A DNA stretch of 64,000 nt from Brevibacillus choshinensis (GCF_016811915.1 NZ_CP069127.1:212501-276500); one strand, 5' to 3'; positions 11,373 through 20,852 are shown, counted from the stretch's first letter. The notes: a model not told the origin generated them from the sequence alone. Made by a program: numbers and translations.

Positions 11373-12101
11373 ATGTTCGTGAAATCGTTACCGAACATAC
11401 TAACCGTAAGCAACTTGTTTCTGGGAATACTAGCAATTATTCTGGCATTTCGGGGCGATGAATTCGTCGATTATGCAGCCATCACGGTGATCGTTGGCAT
11501 GCTGGCGGATGGTCTTGACGGCCGTGTAGCTCGGATGCTGAATGCGCAAAGTGAGTTTGGAAAGGAACTCGATTCCCTTTCAGACGTCATCACCTTTGGT
11601 GTAGCGCCTGCTTTCATCATGTACGTCGTAGTGTTGAATGACTTTAACTGGATTGGAATTTTGATTACGGCGATTTTCCCGATCTGTGGGGCGCTGCGGT
11701 TGGCGCGCTTTAATGTACAGGCTGGCGTACCGGGTTATTTCATCGGTCTGCCCATCACGGCTGCAGGTGGAGTGCTGGCGACTCTGGCGCTGTACCACCA
11801 GGTATTCAATACCGTCATGCTGGCAGTCAGTATGCTGCTCTTGGCTTTCCTGATGGTGTCGAAGGTCAAATACCCTAACTTCAAAAAAGTGGGGATTCCC
11901 AAATCGGCATACTGGATCACTCCGATCATCATCGCCATCGTAGTGGTTGTGGCGATCAGATATCCGCAACAATTTCCGAAAATCGTCTTTTTGCCGCTAG
12001 CCTTTTATGCCTTGTACGGAATAAAAAAAAACGTTGACTTTCTCGTCAAAAAGTTCCGTAAGAGAAAAAACAAAGAAGAGGAATCCGTTCCTTTCGAATG
12101 A
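11373..12101 (+). CDS. pssA: CDP-diacylglycerol-serine O-phosphatidyltransferase
   Basis: A 242-residue integral membrane enzyme that joins serine to CDP-diacylglycerol, the first step to phosphatidylethanolamine. The CDP-alcohol phosphotransferase signature DG-x2-AR-x8-G-x3-D-x3-D is complete (DGRVAR, EFGKELDSLSD) near residues 48-70. Several hydrophobic segments follow, and the tail is strongly charged (RKRKNKEEE). AGGAGGT precedes the ATG. In B. subtilis pssA lies elsewhere with psd, so its position after disA is a difference. A terminator ends the transcript. Confidence 0.9.
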   Translation: MFVKSLPNILTVSNLFLGILAIILAFRGDEFVDYAAITVIVGMLADGLDGRVARMLNAQSEFGKELDSLSDVITFGVAPAFIMYVVVLNDFNWIGILITAIFPICGALRLARFNVQAGVPGYFIGLPITAAGGVLATLALYHQVFNTVMLAVSMLLLAFLMVSKVKYPNFKKVGIPKSAYWITPIIIAIVVVVAIRYPQQFPKIVFLPLAFYALYGIKKNVDFLVKKFRKRKNKEEESVPFE

Positions 12102-12116
12102 GTCCAACTACGAGAA

Positions 12117-12150
12117 AAACCCGCTAAGCCACTAGCGGGTTTTCTTTTTT
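12117..12150 (+). terminator. Intrinsic terminator after pssA
   Basis: The 10-bp stem AAACCCGCTA / TAGCGGGTTT has a 6-base loop and leads into TCTTTTTT. It also lies beyond the 3' end of the convergent gene on the other strand. Confidence 0.88.
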
Positions 12151-12238
12151 ATTGAGCATGGCTCCTTCACGAAGCGTCGTCGATGGGAGTTTTTTTATGC
12201 AACTTTTTTGGGGGTTCGTTCGTATTACGAGGGGAGGC

Positions 12239-12634
12239 CTATGAAAGGTTGAAGACCCCTAATGTGTTCAGCCGATTCGATTCTTTTTGCAGCACGTCTT
12301 CGAGTTTGATATCCGTGATGTTGCACAGAGCAGTGAGGTAAAACAGGTTTTTCCCTAGCTCGGCTGTCACGACATCGCGGCAATGCTCGCACAAAGGGCC
12401 AGTGAAGTGAGTGTCCAACTGTAATTTGTTTTCTTCCAGGTTTTTGCTCGAATCGTACGTCTGCTTTTTGGCTACTACCTCGACACAGCCGCACTCCGTG
12501 ATGGCTTTCGTCAAAGAACGGTTGATACGGGATGCAGTTTCCTGAACTTTGGACATGACGTCGAGCACGCTGCGATGCCTGATCAAGAGTTCTGAGACCT
12601 GCGTTTGGAATCCGTCTACATTGCTTTTGTCCAT
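12239..12634 (-). CDS. Conserved hypothetical protein with conserved cysteines (DUF1573-type annotation likely)
   Basis: This 131-residue soluble protein lies opposite to all its neighbours. It resembles small proteins I recall at this locus in Brevibacillus and Paenibacillus, often labelled DUF1573; that label is from memory and unchecked. The sequence shows an N-terminal helical half, a TECGC segment near 48-52 and an LCEHC pair near 83-87 that could bind metal. No signal peptide or membrane segment is seen. The ATG at 12634 has AGAGGTG upstream; a GTG three codons earlier lies within that site. Function unknown. Confidence 0.7.
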   Translation of the reverse strand: MDKSNVDGFQTQVSELLIRHRSVLDVMSKVQETASRINRSLTKAITECGCVEVVAKKQTYDSSKNLEENKLQLDTHFTGPLCEHCRDVVTAELGKNLFYLTALCNITDIKLEDVLQKESNRLNTLGVFNLS

Positions 12635-12796
12635 ATGGTTCACCTCTGCTTTAGGCTGTAAGTATCGTCACAATTTTCTCACATTGCGCTACAGCCATTA
12701 TAAGAAGGGAGTCTGCTCTCTGTCAATTTGAAACGGAAGGAAACGGATGTTCGAGGTTGACGACAAAATGACAAATGTGTTAAAATTTTTGGCTAT

Positions 12797-12826
12797 TTGA
12801 CATGGTAAATTAAATTTTGCTATAGT
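12797..12826 (+). promoter_or_regulatory. Sigma-A promoter of the PIN/TRAM-ispD-ispF operon
   Basis: TTGACA (12797-12802) and TATAGT (12821-12826) are 18 bases apart. The leader to the PIN/TRAM start is about 90 bases. The rest of the 278-base divergent gap is AT-rich without another clear element. Confidence 0.82.
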
Positions 12827-12921
12827 GGGGGGGAAGTGGTGAAGAAGGGATTTTGCCATTTGGAAAGAAATAGGTTTTTACTTATAGGCTTCTGTCTATA
12901 TTAATAAAAGGAGGTGAAGGC

Positions 12922-14010
12922 ATGGTACGCCGCATAGGAAAAATCTTTTTTGTTTTGGTTGGTGGGGGCTTGGGCTACCAGTACGGTGCTGACTTGTTCT
13001 CATTACTCAATAATCTGTTAAACTTCGGTGAAGTAGCAGGGACGCAATACATTGGTGCGGTACTTGGTGCCATCTTGTTCTTCTTTTTAGCCAATTGGCT
13101 CTTGGATTATATTTTGAGGGTGATTCGTTGGGGAGAAGAGACACTCGTCAAAATGCCAATTGTGGATGTTATGTTCGGAGCGATGGGGTTGATTAGTGGT
13201 CTTATTGTTGCCTTTTTATTATTCCTGCCCATCAGTAAAATTCCGATCCCTATCATAGGAGATCTGTTGCCGTTGGTCGTGTCTGGTTTGCTCGGTTATT
13301 TGGGATTCCAGGTTGGGTTCCGCAAACGGGATGAAATCATGTCCGTATTTTCCATCGGTCGCAAGGATAAGAAAAAAGACACGGGTACTACCGCTACGAA
13401 CGTAGAGAACAAGATTCTCGATACGAGCGTGATCATCGACGGACGCATCGCAGATATTTGCCGCACCGGGTTTCTGGAAGGTGTGCTGGTCATTCCGGGA
13501 TTTGTGCTTGAAGAACTTCAACACATTGCAGATTCCTCCGACGTGCTGAAAAGAAACAGAGGGCGCCGGGGACTTGATATTCTGAACAAGATCCAAAAAG
13601 AAATGAAAGTGAAAGTGCAGATCTGGGAAGGTGACTTTGAAGAAGTCTCCGAGGTCGACAGCAAGCTGATCAAGCTGGCGAAAGTCATGAACGGGAAAGT
13701 CGTGACGAATGACTTCAACCTGAACAAGGTTTGCGAATTGCAGGGTGTCTCCGTCTTGAACATCAATGATTTGGCAAACGCGGTAAAGCCAGTCGTCCTG
13801 CCAGGTGAAGAAATGAACGTTCAAGTCATCAAGGACGGTAAGGAGCACGGCCAAGGGGTCGCTTATTTGGACGACGGAACGATGATCGTCGTAGAAGGCG
13901 GACGCGAGTATATCGGCAACGATGTCGATGTCCTCGTCACCAGCGTGCTGCAAACCTCGGCAGGCCGTATGATCTTCGCAAAGCCAAAGCTGTTGGAAAA
14001 AGCATTGTAG
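12922..14010 (+). CDS. Membrane-anchored PIN/TRAM domain protein (YacL family)
   Basis: A 362-residue protein. Hydrophobic segments fill about residues 1-140 and include a GxGYQYG start and paired glycine-rich helices. A PIN nuclease-like domain begins at ILDTSVIIDGRIADI (about 167-182) with conserved acidic residues, and a C-terminal TRAM domain lies near 290-350. PIN and TRAM domains suggest RNA binding or cleavage at the membrane, but the exact role of this family is not established. AGGAGGTG precedes the ATG. The same gene lies between disA and ispD in B. subtilis, supporting orthology to yacL. Confidence 0.9.
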   Translation: MVRRIGKIFFVLVGGGLGYQYGADLFSLLNNLLNFGEVAGTQYIGAVLGAILFFFLANWLLDYILRVIRWGEETLVKMPIVDVMFGAMGLISGLIVAFLLFLPISKIPIPIIGDLLPLVVSGLLGYLGFQVGFRKRDEIMSVFSIGRKDKKKDTGTTATNVENKILDTSVIIDGRIADICRTGFLEGVLVIPGFVLEELQHIADSSDVLKRNRGRRGLDILNKIQKEMKVKVQIWEGDFEEVSEVDSKLIKLAKVMNGKVVTNDFNLNKVCELQGVSVLNINDLANAVKPVVLPGEEMNVQVIKDGKEHGQGVAYLDDGTMIVVEGGREYIGNDVDVLVTSVLQTSAGRMIFAKPKLLEKAL

Positions 14011-14032
14011 AGAGACAGGAGAGGGAAAATAC

Positions 14033-14719
14033 GTGCGTACGGGAGTCGTGATCGTTGCCGCTGGTTCTGGAAAACGAATGGGCGGAGAACGAAACAAGCT
14101 GTGGTTGCCTCTTGGTGGTGAGCCGATTTTGGCTCATACGGTTCGCCTGTTTGCGACCCATCGGGAGATTGATGAAATCGTACTGGTAGTCAGTACGGAA
14201 GACCATAGCAGTGTGCTGAAATGGCTCGACCGCGAGCGAATCCGCGTGACAGTTGCGTTGGGTGGTGCCGAACGACAGGACAGCGTAAGAAATGGACTGT
14301 CCGCACTATCCAGCGACTGCTCCTATGTGCTCGTTCACGATGCTGCCCGTCCTTTCGTTACTCGCAAACAGATCAGCGCGATGATCCAGCAGGTTCATAA
14401 GGATCAGGCGACGATCATGGCAGTGCCGGTGAAGGATACGATAAAAGTGGTGGGGACGACAGGAATCGTAGAGTCGACCCCAGCGCGTGAAAGCTTGTGG
14501 GCGGTCCAAACCCCACAAGCTTTTCGTATGTCTTTACTGCGAGAAGCGCATCAGACGGCAGTGGAAACGGGCAAGATGGGTACGGACGACGCTATGCTGG
14601 TTGAATGGCTAGGGCATCCTGTGACAGTCATGCAAGGAAGCTATGAGAATATAAAAATCACCACCCCGGATGACCTGTGGTTAGGTGAAGAGATCTTGCG
14701 TAAACGAAAGGGAGAGTAA
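14033..14719 (+). CDS. ispD: 2-C-methyl-D-erythritol 4-phosphate cytidylyltransferase IspD
   Basis: A 228-residue enzyme of the non-mevalonate isoprenoid pathway that makes CDP-methylerythritol from MEP and CTP. The CTP-binding N terminus reads AAGSGKRMGGERNK with the catalytic arginine and lysine. VHDAARPF carries the substrate-contacting aspartate and arginine, and the TTPDD segment closes the site near the C terminus. GTG start behind GAGAGGG. It follows the PIN/TRAM gene by 22 bases and precedes ispF by 3, a coupled pair that acts at steps 3 and 5 of the pathway. Confidence 0.96.
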   Translation: MRTGVVIVAAGSGKRMGGERNKLWLPLGGEPILAHTVRLFATHREIDEIVLVVSTEDHSSVLKWLDRERIRVTVALGGAERQDSVRNGLSALSSDCSYVLVHDAARPFVTRKQISAMIQQVHKDQATIMAVPVKDTIKVVGTTGIVESTPARESLWAVQTPQAFRMSLLREAHQTAVETGKMGTDDAMLVEWLGHPVTVMQGSYENIKITTPDDLWLGEEILRKRKGE

Positions 14720-14722
14720 CTC

Positions 14723-15196
14723 ATGCGTATTGGACAAGGGTTTGATGTGCATCAACTGGTAGAGGGGCGGCCTTGCATTATCGGCGGTGTCACGATCCCC
14801 TATGAGAAAGGATTGCTGGGGCATTCGGATGCAGACGTGCTTTTGCATGCCATTAGCGATGCGATACTGGGAGCGATTGGAGAGGGAGATATCGGCAGAC
14901 ATTTTCCGGACACCGACCCTGCCTTCAAAGATGCGGATAGCGTGAAGCTGCTCGAGCATGTCTGGGCGCTGGTAAAAGAACGTGGATACCGACTGGGAAA
15001 TGTGGATGCGACCATTATAGCGCAGGCTCCCAAAATGGCGCCGTACATCCCGCAGATGCAGGAAGTCATCGCGCGTGTATTGGAGGTGGAGGATCTCTCC
15101 CAGGTCAACGTGAAGGCGACCACTACGGAAAAGCTGGGCTTTCCTGGACGCGGAGAAGGAATCGCTGCTCAGGCTGCTTGCTTGCTTGTCAAGTAG
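14723..15196 (+). CDS. ispF: 2-C-methyl-D-erythritol 2,4-cyclodiphosphate synthase IspF
   Basis: A 157-residue trimeric zinc enzyme that cyclises CDP-ME 2-phosphate to MEcPP. The metal ligands are in GFDVHQL (D8, H10) and [13 protein letters not shown] (H42). The GRHFPDTDP loop and the C-terminal [17 protein letters not shown] segment are family hallmarks that bind the diphosphate and cytidine. GGGAGAG precedes the ATG. It is coupled to ispD and lies about 70 bases before gltX. Confidence 0.97.
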   Translation: MRIGQGFDVHQLVEGRPCIIGGVTIPYEKGLLGHSDADVLLHAISDAILGAIGEGDIGRHFPDTDPAFKDADSVKLLEHVWALVKERGYRLGNVDATIIAQAPKMAPYIPQMQEVIARVLEVEDLSQVNVKATTTEKLGFPGRGEGIAAQAACLLVK

Positions 15197-15264
15197 AGGG
15201 GCAAGGTGTAACATAAGGCATTAGAAACATTTTTTCGTTTACATTCATAAGGATGGTGCTACCC

Positions 15265-16731
15265 ATGGCGAAAGAAATCCGCACGCGATATGCTCCTAGT
15301 CCTACGGGGCATTTACATATCGGCGGCGCACGTACAGCGCTTTTCAACTACTTGTTTGCGAAACATCACGGCGGGTCCTTCATCGTTCGGATTGAAGATA
15401 CCGACCAAACGCGCAACAAGGAAAATGCTGACGAAGAGCAGATGAAAAACCTGAAATGGCTCGGTGTCAAATGGGAAGAGGGTACAGACGTTGGCGGTCC
15501 TTATGGGCCTTATCGCCAAATGGAACGTCTGGACATCTACCGCACCTATATCGATCAATTGCTCGCTGAAGGGAAAGCGTACTATTGCTACGCGACCAAA
15601 GAAGAGCTGGATGCAGAACGTGAAGAGCAGCTCGCTCGCGGAGAGACTCCTCGCATTCTGGAAAAGCATCGTCACGTAACGGATGAGCAGCGCGCACAGT
15701 TCGAAGCAGAGGGACGCGTCCCATCCATTCACTTCCTCGTTCATGACGATCGGGAGTATGTGGTTGATGATATGATTCGTGGTCAAGTAACTTTCAATTC
15801 CAACGAGATGGGCGACTTCGTCATTTGCCGTCCGGATGGAATTCCGACTTATAACTTTGCGGTTGTCATCGATGACTACCTGATGAAGATCAGTCATGTC
15901 ATCCGTGGGGAAGAGCATCTGTCCAATACGCCGCGCCAGTTGATGATTTATGAAGCGTTTGGTTGGGAACCGCCTCAATTTGCTCACTTAGCGCTGATCC
16001 TGAACCAAGAAGGCAAAAAAATGTCCAAGCGCGACGAGAGCATTCTCCAGTTCATCGAGCAGTACCGTGATCTGGGCTTCTTGCCGGAAGCAATCGTGAA
16101 TTTCCTCGTGCTCCTCGGCTGGTCTCCAGGCGGAGAAGAAGAGATTTTCCTCATCGACGATTTGATCAAGCTGTTCTCGATGGACCGCGTAAACAAATCG
16201 CCTGCCGTATTTGACGCCACCAAGATGAACTGGATGAACAATTTCTATTTGAAGCGCCAGTCGTTGGATATGATCACGGATATGTGCATCCCTCATCTCC
16301 AGAAGGCAGGCTTCATCGAAGAGACGCTGTCCGATGAAAGACGCGATTGGGTCCGCAGCATCGTTGGATTGTACCAGGAGCAAATGTCCTACTGTGCGCA
16401 AATCGTTCCACTTGCAGCTCTTTTCTTCCTCGACGAAGTGGTGTACGATGAAGAAGCGAGAATGGTGTTGAAAGAACCGCAATTGCCAGAAGTGCTTGCA
16501 TCATTCGCGAAGCACCTCTTGGCTCAAGAGGAATATCATGTAGATATTATCAAGGCCGCGTTGAAAGAAGTGCAGAAAGAAACGGGTCACAAAGGCAAGG
16601 CGTTGTTCATGCCGGTACGTGTAGGAGCCACTGGGCAAGCACACGGACGTGATCTCGCGGAGACGCTGTACTTGCTTGGCCGTGATAAAGTGCTGGGTCG
16701 TATCAAGCATGTGATTGAACACGGGGAATAG
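15265..16731 (+). CDS. gltX: Glutamyl-tRNA synthetase
   Basis: A 488-residue class I synthetase. The HIGH-type signature is HLHIGGA near residues 15-21, and the KMSKS-type signature is KMSKR near 252-256. The C-terminal half is the helical anticodon-binding region. Many Firmicutes lack glutaminyl-tRNA synthetase and use this enzyme to mischarge tRNA-Gln, later amidated by GatCAB; no glnS is seen here. I start at the ATG at 15265 (MAKEIRTRYAPSPTG) because AAGGATG lies 8 bases before it; the ATG at 15253 overlaps that site. A cysteine T-box follows. Confidence 0.96.
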   Translation: MAKEIRTRYAPSPTGHLHIGGARTALFNYLFAKHHGGSFIVRIEDTDQTRNKENADEEQMKNLKWLGVKWEEGTDVGGPYGPYRQMERLDIYRTYIDQLLAEGKAYYCYATKEELDAEREEQLARGETPRILEKHRHVTDEQRAQFEAEGRVPSIHFLVHDDREYVVDDMIRGQVTFNSNEMGDFVICRPDGIPTYNFAVVIDDYLMKISHVIRGEEHLSNTPRQLMIYEAFGWEPPQFAHLALILNQEGKKMSKRDESILQFIEQYRDLGFLPEAIVNFLVLLGWSPGGEEEIFLIDDLIKLFSMDRVNKSPAVFDATKMNWMNNFYLKRQSLDMITDMCIPHLQKAGFIEETLSDERRDWVRSIVGLYQEQMSYCAQIVPLAALFFLDEVVYDEEARMVLKEPQLPEVLASFAKHLLAQEEYHVDIIKAALKEVQKETGHKGKALFMPVRVGATGQAHGRDLAETLYLLGRDKVLGRIKHVIEHGE

Positions 16732-16774
16732 GCCTTCGCCTATCCGTTTCACCAATAGGAGTTATGCGAAGATC

Positions 16775-17055
16775 AGGAGAAGTACAGCGGCAGACACGCC
16801 AACAGAGAGGACGGAAAGGTGAGAGCCGTCCGACGTGTCCCGTTTGGAAATGCACCTGTGAGCAATGAGCTGAACATGTCCGCAGGCGTGCGTACATCAG
16901 TAGGTGAATCGGCAGCCCGCCGTTATCGGGTCATCGAGCAAGATTGTTTCGTGAAGGCGTACGCTGCACGAAGCGATTGGAAGCAGAGTGGAACCACGGT
17001 AAAAGGCCGTCTCTGTCCCTTTCTATGCGAAGGGGCAGGGGCGGTTTTTATTTTT
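16775..17055 (+). ncRNA. T-box riboswitch, cysteine specifier, controlling cysE-cysS
   Basis: The gap between gltX and cysE holds a T-box leader. The stem I apical part (AGAGAGGACGG, then GCCGTCC) is present. The segment GGAAATGCACC offers TGC (Cys) at 16851-16853 as specifier codon followed by A. The T-box sequence AGAGTGGAACCACGG is at 16985-16999. A GC-rich terminator (CCGTCTCTGTCCCTT against AAGGGGCAGGGGCGG) ends in TTTTTA near 17050. Uncharged tRNA-Cys should favour the antiterminator and raise cysE-cysS expression. A frame running through this leader into cysE is not its coding start. Confidence 0.9.
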
Positions 17056-17085
17056 GAAAGAAAATCAGGCAGGAGGTGCCACCCA

Positions 17086-17751
17086 GTGTTTGCACAATTA
17101 CGAGATGATATTCAGGTTGTATTTGAACGAGACCCGGCCGCGCGAAGCACTCTGGAGGTTGTGATGACCTATTCAGGTTTGCACGCGATATGGGGGCACC
17201 GCATTGCCCACAAGTTGTGGAAGGCCCAATGGTGTACACTGGCGCGGGCTGTTTCTCAATTATTCCGTTTTTTTACGGGAATTGAGATACACCCTGGCGC
17301 GACAATCGGCAGAGGGTTGTTTATCGATCACGGGATGGGCGTCGTGATCGGAGAGACGTGTGAGATTGGGGACAACGTGACCATCTACCAGGGGGTGACC
17401 TTGGGTGGAACAGGCAAGGAAAAGGGAAAGCGACATCCAACAGTGGGCAACGATGTCATTATTGCGACGGGTGCAAAGGTGTTGGGTTCCTTCAAGATTG
17501 GCGATAATTCAAAGATAGGGGCAGGCGCAGTTGTTTTGCAGGAGGTGCCCCCCAACTCTACGGTGGTCGGAATCAAGGCGCGGATCGTGATTCAGGATGG
17601 GAAGCGCGTCAAATGCGATCTGGACCATGTGAACCTGCCAGACCCTGTGGCAGATACGATCCGTCAAATGCAACGGGAAATTGATCATTTGCGCAAGGAA
17701 TTGGAACTTTTGAGGGAGGATAAAAAGACTCATGAGCATTCAGTTGACTAA
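17086..17751 (+). CDS. cysE: Serine O-acetyltransferase
   Basis: This 221-residue enzyme acetylates serine with acetyl-CoA, the first step of cysteine synthesis. A helical N-terminal domain is followed by left-handed beta-helix hexapeptide repeats from about 65 to 165. The active-site segment [16 protein letters not shown] carries the catalytic Asp-His pair. GTG at 17086 is chosen because AGGAGG lies 9 bases upstream and the protein then matches family length; the longer frame reads through the T-box. The 3' end overlaps cysS by 20 bases. Expression should follow cysteine supply through the T-box. Confidence 0.95.
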   Translation: MFAQLRDDIQVVFERDPAARSTLEVVMTYSGLHAIWGHRIAHKLWKAQWCTLARAVSQLFRFFTGIEIHPGATIGRGLFIDHGMGVVIGETCEIGDNVTIYQGVTLGGTGKEKGKRHPTVGNDVIIATGAKVLGSFKIGDNSKIGAGAVVLQEVPPNSTVVGIKARIVIQDGKRVKCDLDHVNLPDPVADTIRQMQREIDHLRKELELLREDKKTHEHSVD

Positions 17752-19138
17752 TACATTGACTAGGCGAAAAGAGCCGTTCGTACCATTGGAGCCGGGCAAG
17801 GTGAAAATGTACGTGTGCGGTCCAACCGTATACAACTACATCCACATCGGGAACTCTCGCCCGGCTATTGTTTTCGACACGCTTCGCCGTTACCTGAAAT
17901 ACCGCGGATACCAGGTTACCTTCGTGCAAAACATCACCGACGTGGACGACAAACTGATTCGTGTGGCCAATGAAGAAGGAACCACCGTGAAGGAAGTGGC
18001 TGACCGATTCACGGATGCTTTCAACGAAGACCTGCGTTCCTTGAACGTGCTGCCTCCGGATATTCAGCCGCGCGTCATGCAGACGATTCCGGAAATCATT
18101 GAGTTCGTGGAAGGTCTGATCGAAAAAGGCTTTGCTTACGAGAGCGAAGGGGATGTGTATTTCCGCACGGGTCGCTTTGAGGAGTACGGTAAGCTGTCGC
18201 ACCAACCGTTGGATGATCTGCAGGCAGGGGCGCGCGTGGAGATTAACGAGAAGAAGGAGCATCCGCTCGACTTTGCTCTGTGGAAGTCGGCCAAACCAGG
18301 CGAAGTGGCTTGGAGCAGCCCGTGGGGAGAAGGTCGTCCCGGCTGGCACATTGAATGCTCGGCGATGGCTCTCAAATTCCTCGGGGAAGAGATCGACATC
18401 CATGCTGGCGGTACGGATCTGGTGTTCCCTCACCATGAAAATGAGATTGCGCAGTCGGAATGCTTGACGGGTAAGGTCTTCGCCCGTTATTGGCTGCACA
18501 ATGGAATGCTCAACATCAACAACGAAAAAATGTCCAAATCCCTGGGCAATTTCTTGCTGGCGAGAGATTTGGTCAAACAATTCGGCGGTCAGCTGATTCG
18601 CTTTTTCATGCTGCTGGGCCATTACCGCAACCCGATCAATTTCAGTGATGACCTGCTGGAGCAAGCGTCCAACGGCTTGGAGAGGATCAAGACGGCTTAC
18701 ACCAATCTAAGCTACCGTCTGGGAACGTCCCGCGCGGAAGAACCAAACGGCCAGGCGTCGGAGCAGGCGCGCATCATTGGTGAGCTGCGGGATAAATTCA
18801 TCGCCGAAATGGACGATGATCTCAATACGGCGAATGCCATCACTGTTTTGTTTGATGTGGTAAAAGAAGCGAACCTGTACATGAGAAACGAGAATGTGGG
18901 TACTCAGGAGATTCAAGCCTACATGGACTTGCTCGCAGAGCTCACGGGCGTACTCGGACTTGTGCTCGAGCAGAAAGAAGAACTCTTGGACAGTGAAATC
19001 GACGCGTTGATCGAGGAGCGGACCGAAGCACGCAAGGCACGTAACTTTACGCGTTCAGACGAAATTCGCGACCTGCTAGCTGCAAAAGGAATCGTGCTGG
19101 AAGACACTCCACAGGGTGTTCGCTGGCGCCGAAAATAA
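17732..19138 (+). CDS. cysS: Cysteinyl-tRNA synthetase
   Basis: A 468-residue class I synthetase. The catalytic zinc site uses the cysteine of VCGPTVYN (C28), that of ECSAMA and the histidine of HHENE, which gives cysteine selectivity without editing. HIHIGN is the HIGH motif and KMSKS occurs intact near 266-270. The C-terminal helical DALR-type domain binds the anticodon. GGGAGGAT precedes the ATG, which lies inside the cysE 3' end, so translation is coupled. Pairing a cysteine-biosynthesis gene and the cysteine synthetase under one T-box fits their joint control. Confidence 0.97.
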   Translation: MSIQLTNTLTRRKEPFVPLEPGKVKMYVCGPTVYNYIHIGNSRPAIVFDTLRRYLKYRGYQVTFVQNITDVDDKLIRVANEEGTTVKEVADRFTDAFNEDLRSLNVLPPDIQPRVMQTIPEIIEFVEGLIEKGFAYESEGDVYFRTGRFEEYGKLSHQPLDDLQAGARVEINEKKEHPLDFALWKSAKPGEVAWSSPWGEGRPGWHIECSAMALKFLGEEIDIHAGGTDLVFPHHENEIAQSECLTGKVFARYWLHNGMLNINNEKMSKSLGNFLLARDLVKQFGGQLIRFFMLLGHYRNPINFSDDLLEQASNGLERIKTAYTNLSYRLGTSRAEEPNGQASEQARIIGELRDKFIAEMDDDLNTANAITVLFDVVKEANLYMRNENVGTQEIQAYMDLLAELTGVLGLVLEQKEELLDSEIDALIEERTEARKARNFTRSDEIRDLLAAKGIVLEDTPQGVRWRRK

Positions 19139-19155
19139 GGGGCCGAAGATGTGAG

Positions 19156-19557
19156 ATGCAAAAAGAAGAATTAACCCGGGATCCTAATCAGACCAATCCA
19201 TTGGTGCTTGCTTTTCTCGGCGACGCTACGTATGCCCATTGTGTGAGGTATCATTTGATTGCCAAGGGGCTGGTCAAACCAAACCAGCTCCACAAGACGG
19301 CAAACCGTTACGTTTCGGCAAAGGCGCAGGCGAACATCTTGTTGACCCTGCTGCCTACATTGCCGGAAGATGAACTAAGTGTCGTAAAGCGAGGGAGAAA
19401 TGCCAAGTCTGGATCGACCGCGAAAAATGCGGATATCATTGACTATCGGCATGCGACGGCTTTTGAAGCCCTGATTGGATACCTGTACCTGAATGGGAAA
19501 GAAGAGCGGATTGCTGAAATCATGCAGCAGGCTTTTGCGATTGTGGAAGGAGAATAA
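19156..19557 (+). CDS. mrnC: Mini-ribonuclease III
   Basis: This 133-residue protein is an RNase III catalytic domain without the double-stranded-RNA-binding domain. The FLGDATYAHCVRYHL segment (about 20-34) holds the signature acidic residue, and a second acidic cluster lies in ATAFEALIGYLYL near 99-111. In B. subtilis it matures the ends of 23S rRNA precursor with help from L3. It sits between cysS and rlmB, the order known from Bacillus. The start is the ATG at 19156 with a weak site upstream. Confidence 0.93.
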   Translation: MQKEELTRDPNQTNPLVLAFLGDATYAHCVRYHLIAKGLVKPNQLHKTANRYVSAKAQANILLTLLPTLPEDELSVVKRGRNAKSGSTAKNADIIDYRHATAFEALIGYLYLNGKEERIAEIMQQAFAIVEGE

Positions 19558-19559
19558 CG

Positions 19560-20315
19560 ATGAGTGAAGAGTGGATTCTCGGGAAAAACCCGGTGATTGA
19601 AGCGCTCCGTTCGGGGCGTACGATTAATAAAATCTGGATCGCGGAAGGAACCAATAAAAACTTGATGGCTCCTGTCTTTGCTTTGGCCAAGGAGCAGGGC
19701 GTAATCGTGACCACAGCCAATCGAAAAAAGCTGGATCAGCTTGTGTCCACGGATAACCATCAAGGCGTGGTGGCATCGGTTGCTGCTTACGACTATGTCG
19801 AAGTGGACGATATTTTGAAGCGGGCAGAGGAAAAGGGCCAGCCGCCTTTTATTTTGTTGCTGGACGAGCTGGAGGATCCGCACAATCTCGGCTCGATCAT
19901 GAGGACAGCTGACGCGGTAGGCGCGCATGGCGTCATCATTCCGAAAAGACGCTCCGTGAGCTTGACGGCGACGGTTGCCAAAGCATCTGCAGGCGCGATC
20001 AACTATGTGCCGGTAGCGAGGGTTACCAATCTGGTCCGCACGATGGAAGAGCTGAAGGAGCGCGGAGTCTGGATTGCGGGCACGGATGCGAGCGCCAAGC
20101 AGGATTTCCGCCAAGGGGATTACACCATGCCGCTTGCGATTGTCATTGGCAGCGAGGGTAAAGGGATGAGCCGATTGGTCCGGGAGAACTGTGATTTCTT
20201 GTACAGCCTGCCTATGGCTGGAAATGTCACGTCCCTGAATGCTTCTGTGGCAGCCGCCCTGTTGATGTACGAAGTTTACCGTTCCAGGAGTCCACTTCCG
20301 ACGCGGGTGAAGTAA
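19560..20315 (+). CDS. rlmB: 23S rRNA (guanosine-2'-O)-methyltransferase, SpoU/TrmH family
   Basis: A 251-residue SPOUT methyltransferase. The N-terminal substrate-binding domain covers about 1-75 (WILGKNPVIEAL). The knotted domain has motif 1 DELEDPHNLGSIMRTADAVG, motif 2 AIVIGSEGKGMSRL and motif 3 LPMAGNVTSLNASVAAALLMYE. The relative in E. coli methylates G2251 of 23S rRNA. The start lies 2 bases after mrnC, GGAGAAT provides the ribosome site, and the stop is 1 base before the next start, so it is tightly coupled to other RNA-maturation genes. Confidence 0.93.
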   Translation: MSEEWILGKNPVIEALRSGRTINKIWIAEGTNKNLMAPVFALAKEQGVIVTTANRKKLDQLVSTDNHQGVVASVAAYDYVEVDDILKRAEEKGQPPFILLLDELEDPHNLGSIMRTADAVGAHGVIIPKRRSVSLTATVAKASAGAINYVPVARVTNLVRTMEELKERGVWIAGTDASAKQDFRQGDYTMPLAIVIGSEGKGMSRLVRENCDFLYSLPMAGNVTSLNASVAAALLMYEVYRSRSPLPTRVK

Positions 20316-20316
20316 C

Positions 20317-20841
20317 ATGGCCAAGAAGAAAGCCAAGCAGCTGTTGATCGTGGATGGCTACAATATCATCGGTGCCTGGCCGGATCTGCGCCTGTTGAAA
20401 GATCAGGATCGCATGGACGAGGCTCGTGATCTATTGGTCTCCAAAATGGCCGAATACCAGAGCTTCACAGGTATGAAAGTTATCATTGTCTTTGACGCGT
20501 ACAATGTGCCGGGGACTGGTCGGCAAATCGAGGACTACCAGGTTGAGATCTACTTTACGAAGAAAAAGGAGACGGCTGACGAAAAAATCGAGCAGCTTGT
20601 CTCCGAATTTCACCAGAAAAATCGACAAATCTACGTAGCTACCTCGGACTATACCTCCCAGCGTGTCATTTTTGGGCAAGGAGCGTTGCGCAAATCCGCG
20701 CGGGAGTTGCTGCTTGATATGGAAGTCGCAGGGAAAGAAATCAAACAGCAAGTGGAGCAAACCAAGGAAGAACGCTTCTCCAAACGCATTCCGTTGAATG
20801 ATGAAATAGCGAAAATATTCGAAAAATGGAGAAGGGAATAA
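20317..20841 (+). CDS. rae1: Rae1/YacP, NYN-domain ribosome-associated endoribonuclease
   Basis: A 174-residue NYN/PIN-like protein. The conserved aspartates are in IVDGYNIIGAWPDL (near residues 10-23), in IIVFDAYNVPGTG and in the DYTSQ region, where metal-dependent nucleases of this fold bind magnesium. The B. subtilis homologue enters the A site of ribosomes and cuts mRNA in a translation-dependent manner. The C-terminal third is charged and helical. Its order mrnC-rlmB-rae1-sigH is the same as in Bacillus. The start is 1 base after the rlmB stop. Confidence 0.92.
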   Translation: MAKKKAKQLLIVDGYNIIGAWPDLRLLKDQDRMDEARDLLVSKMAEYQSFTGMKVIIVFDAYNVPGTGRQIEDYQVEIYFTKKKETADEKIEQLVSEFHQKNRQIYVATSDYTSQRVIFGQGALRKSARELLLDMEVAGKEIKQQVEQTKEERFSKRIPLNDEIAKIFEKWRRE

Positions 20842-20852
20842 CTTGGATTCGG

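Noticed and set aside
16819..17085. 89-codon N-terminal extension of cysE
   Set aside because: It translates the T-box leader and terminator. CysE starts at the GTG behind AGGAGG.
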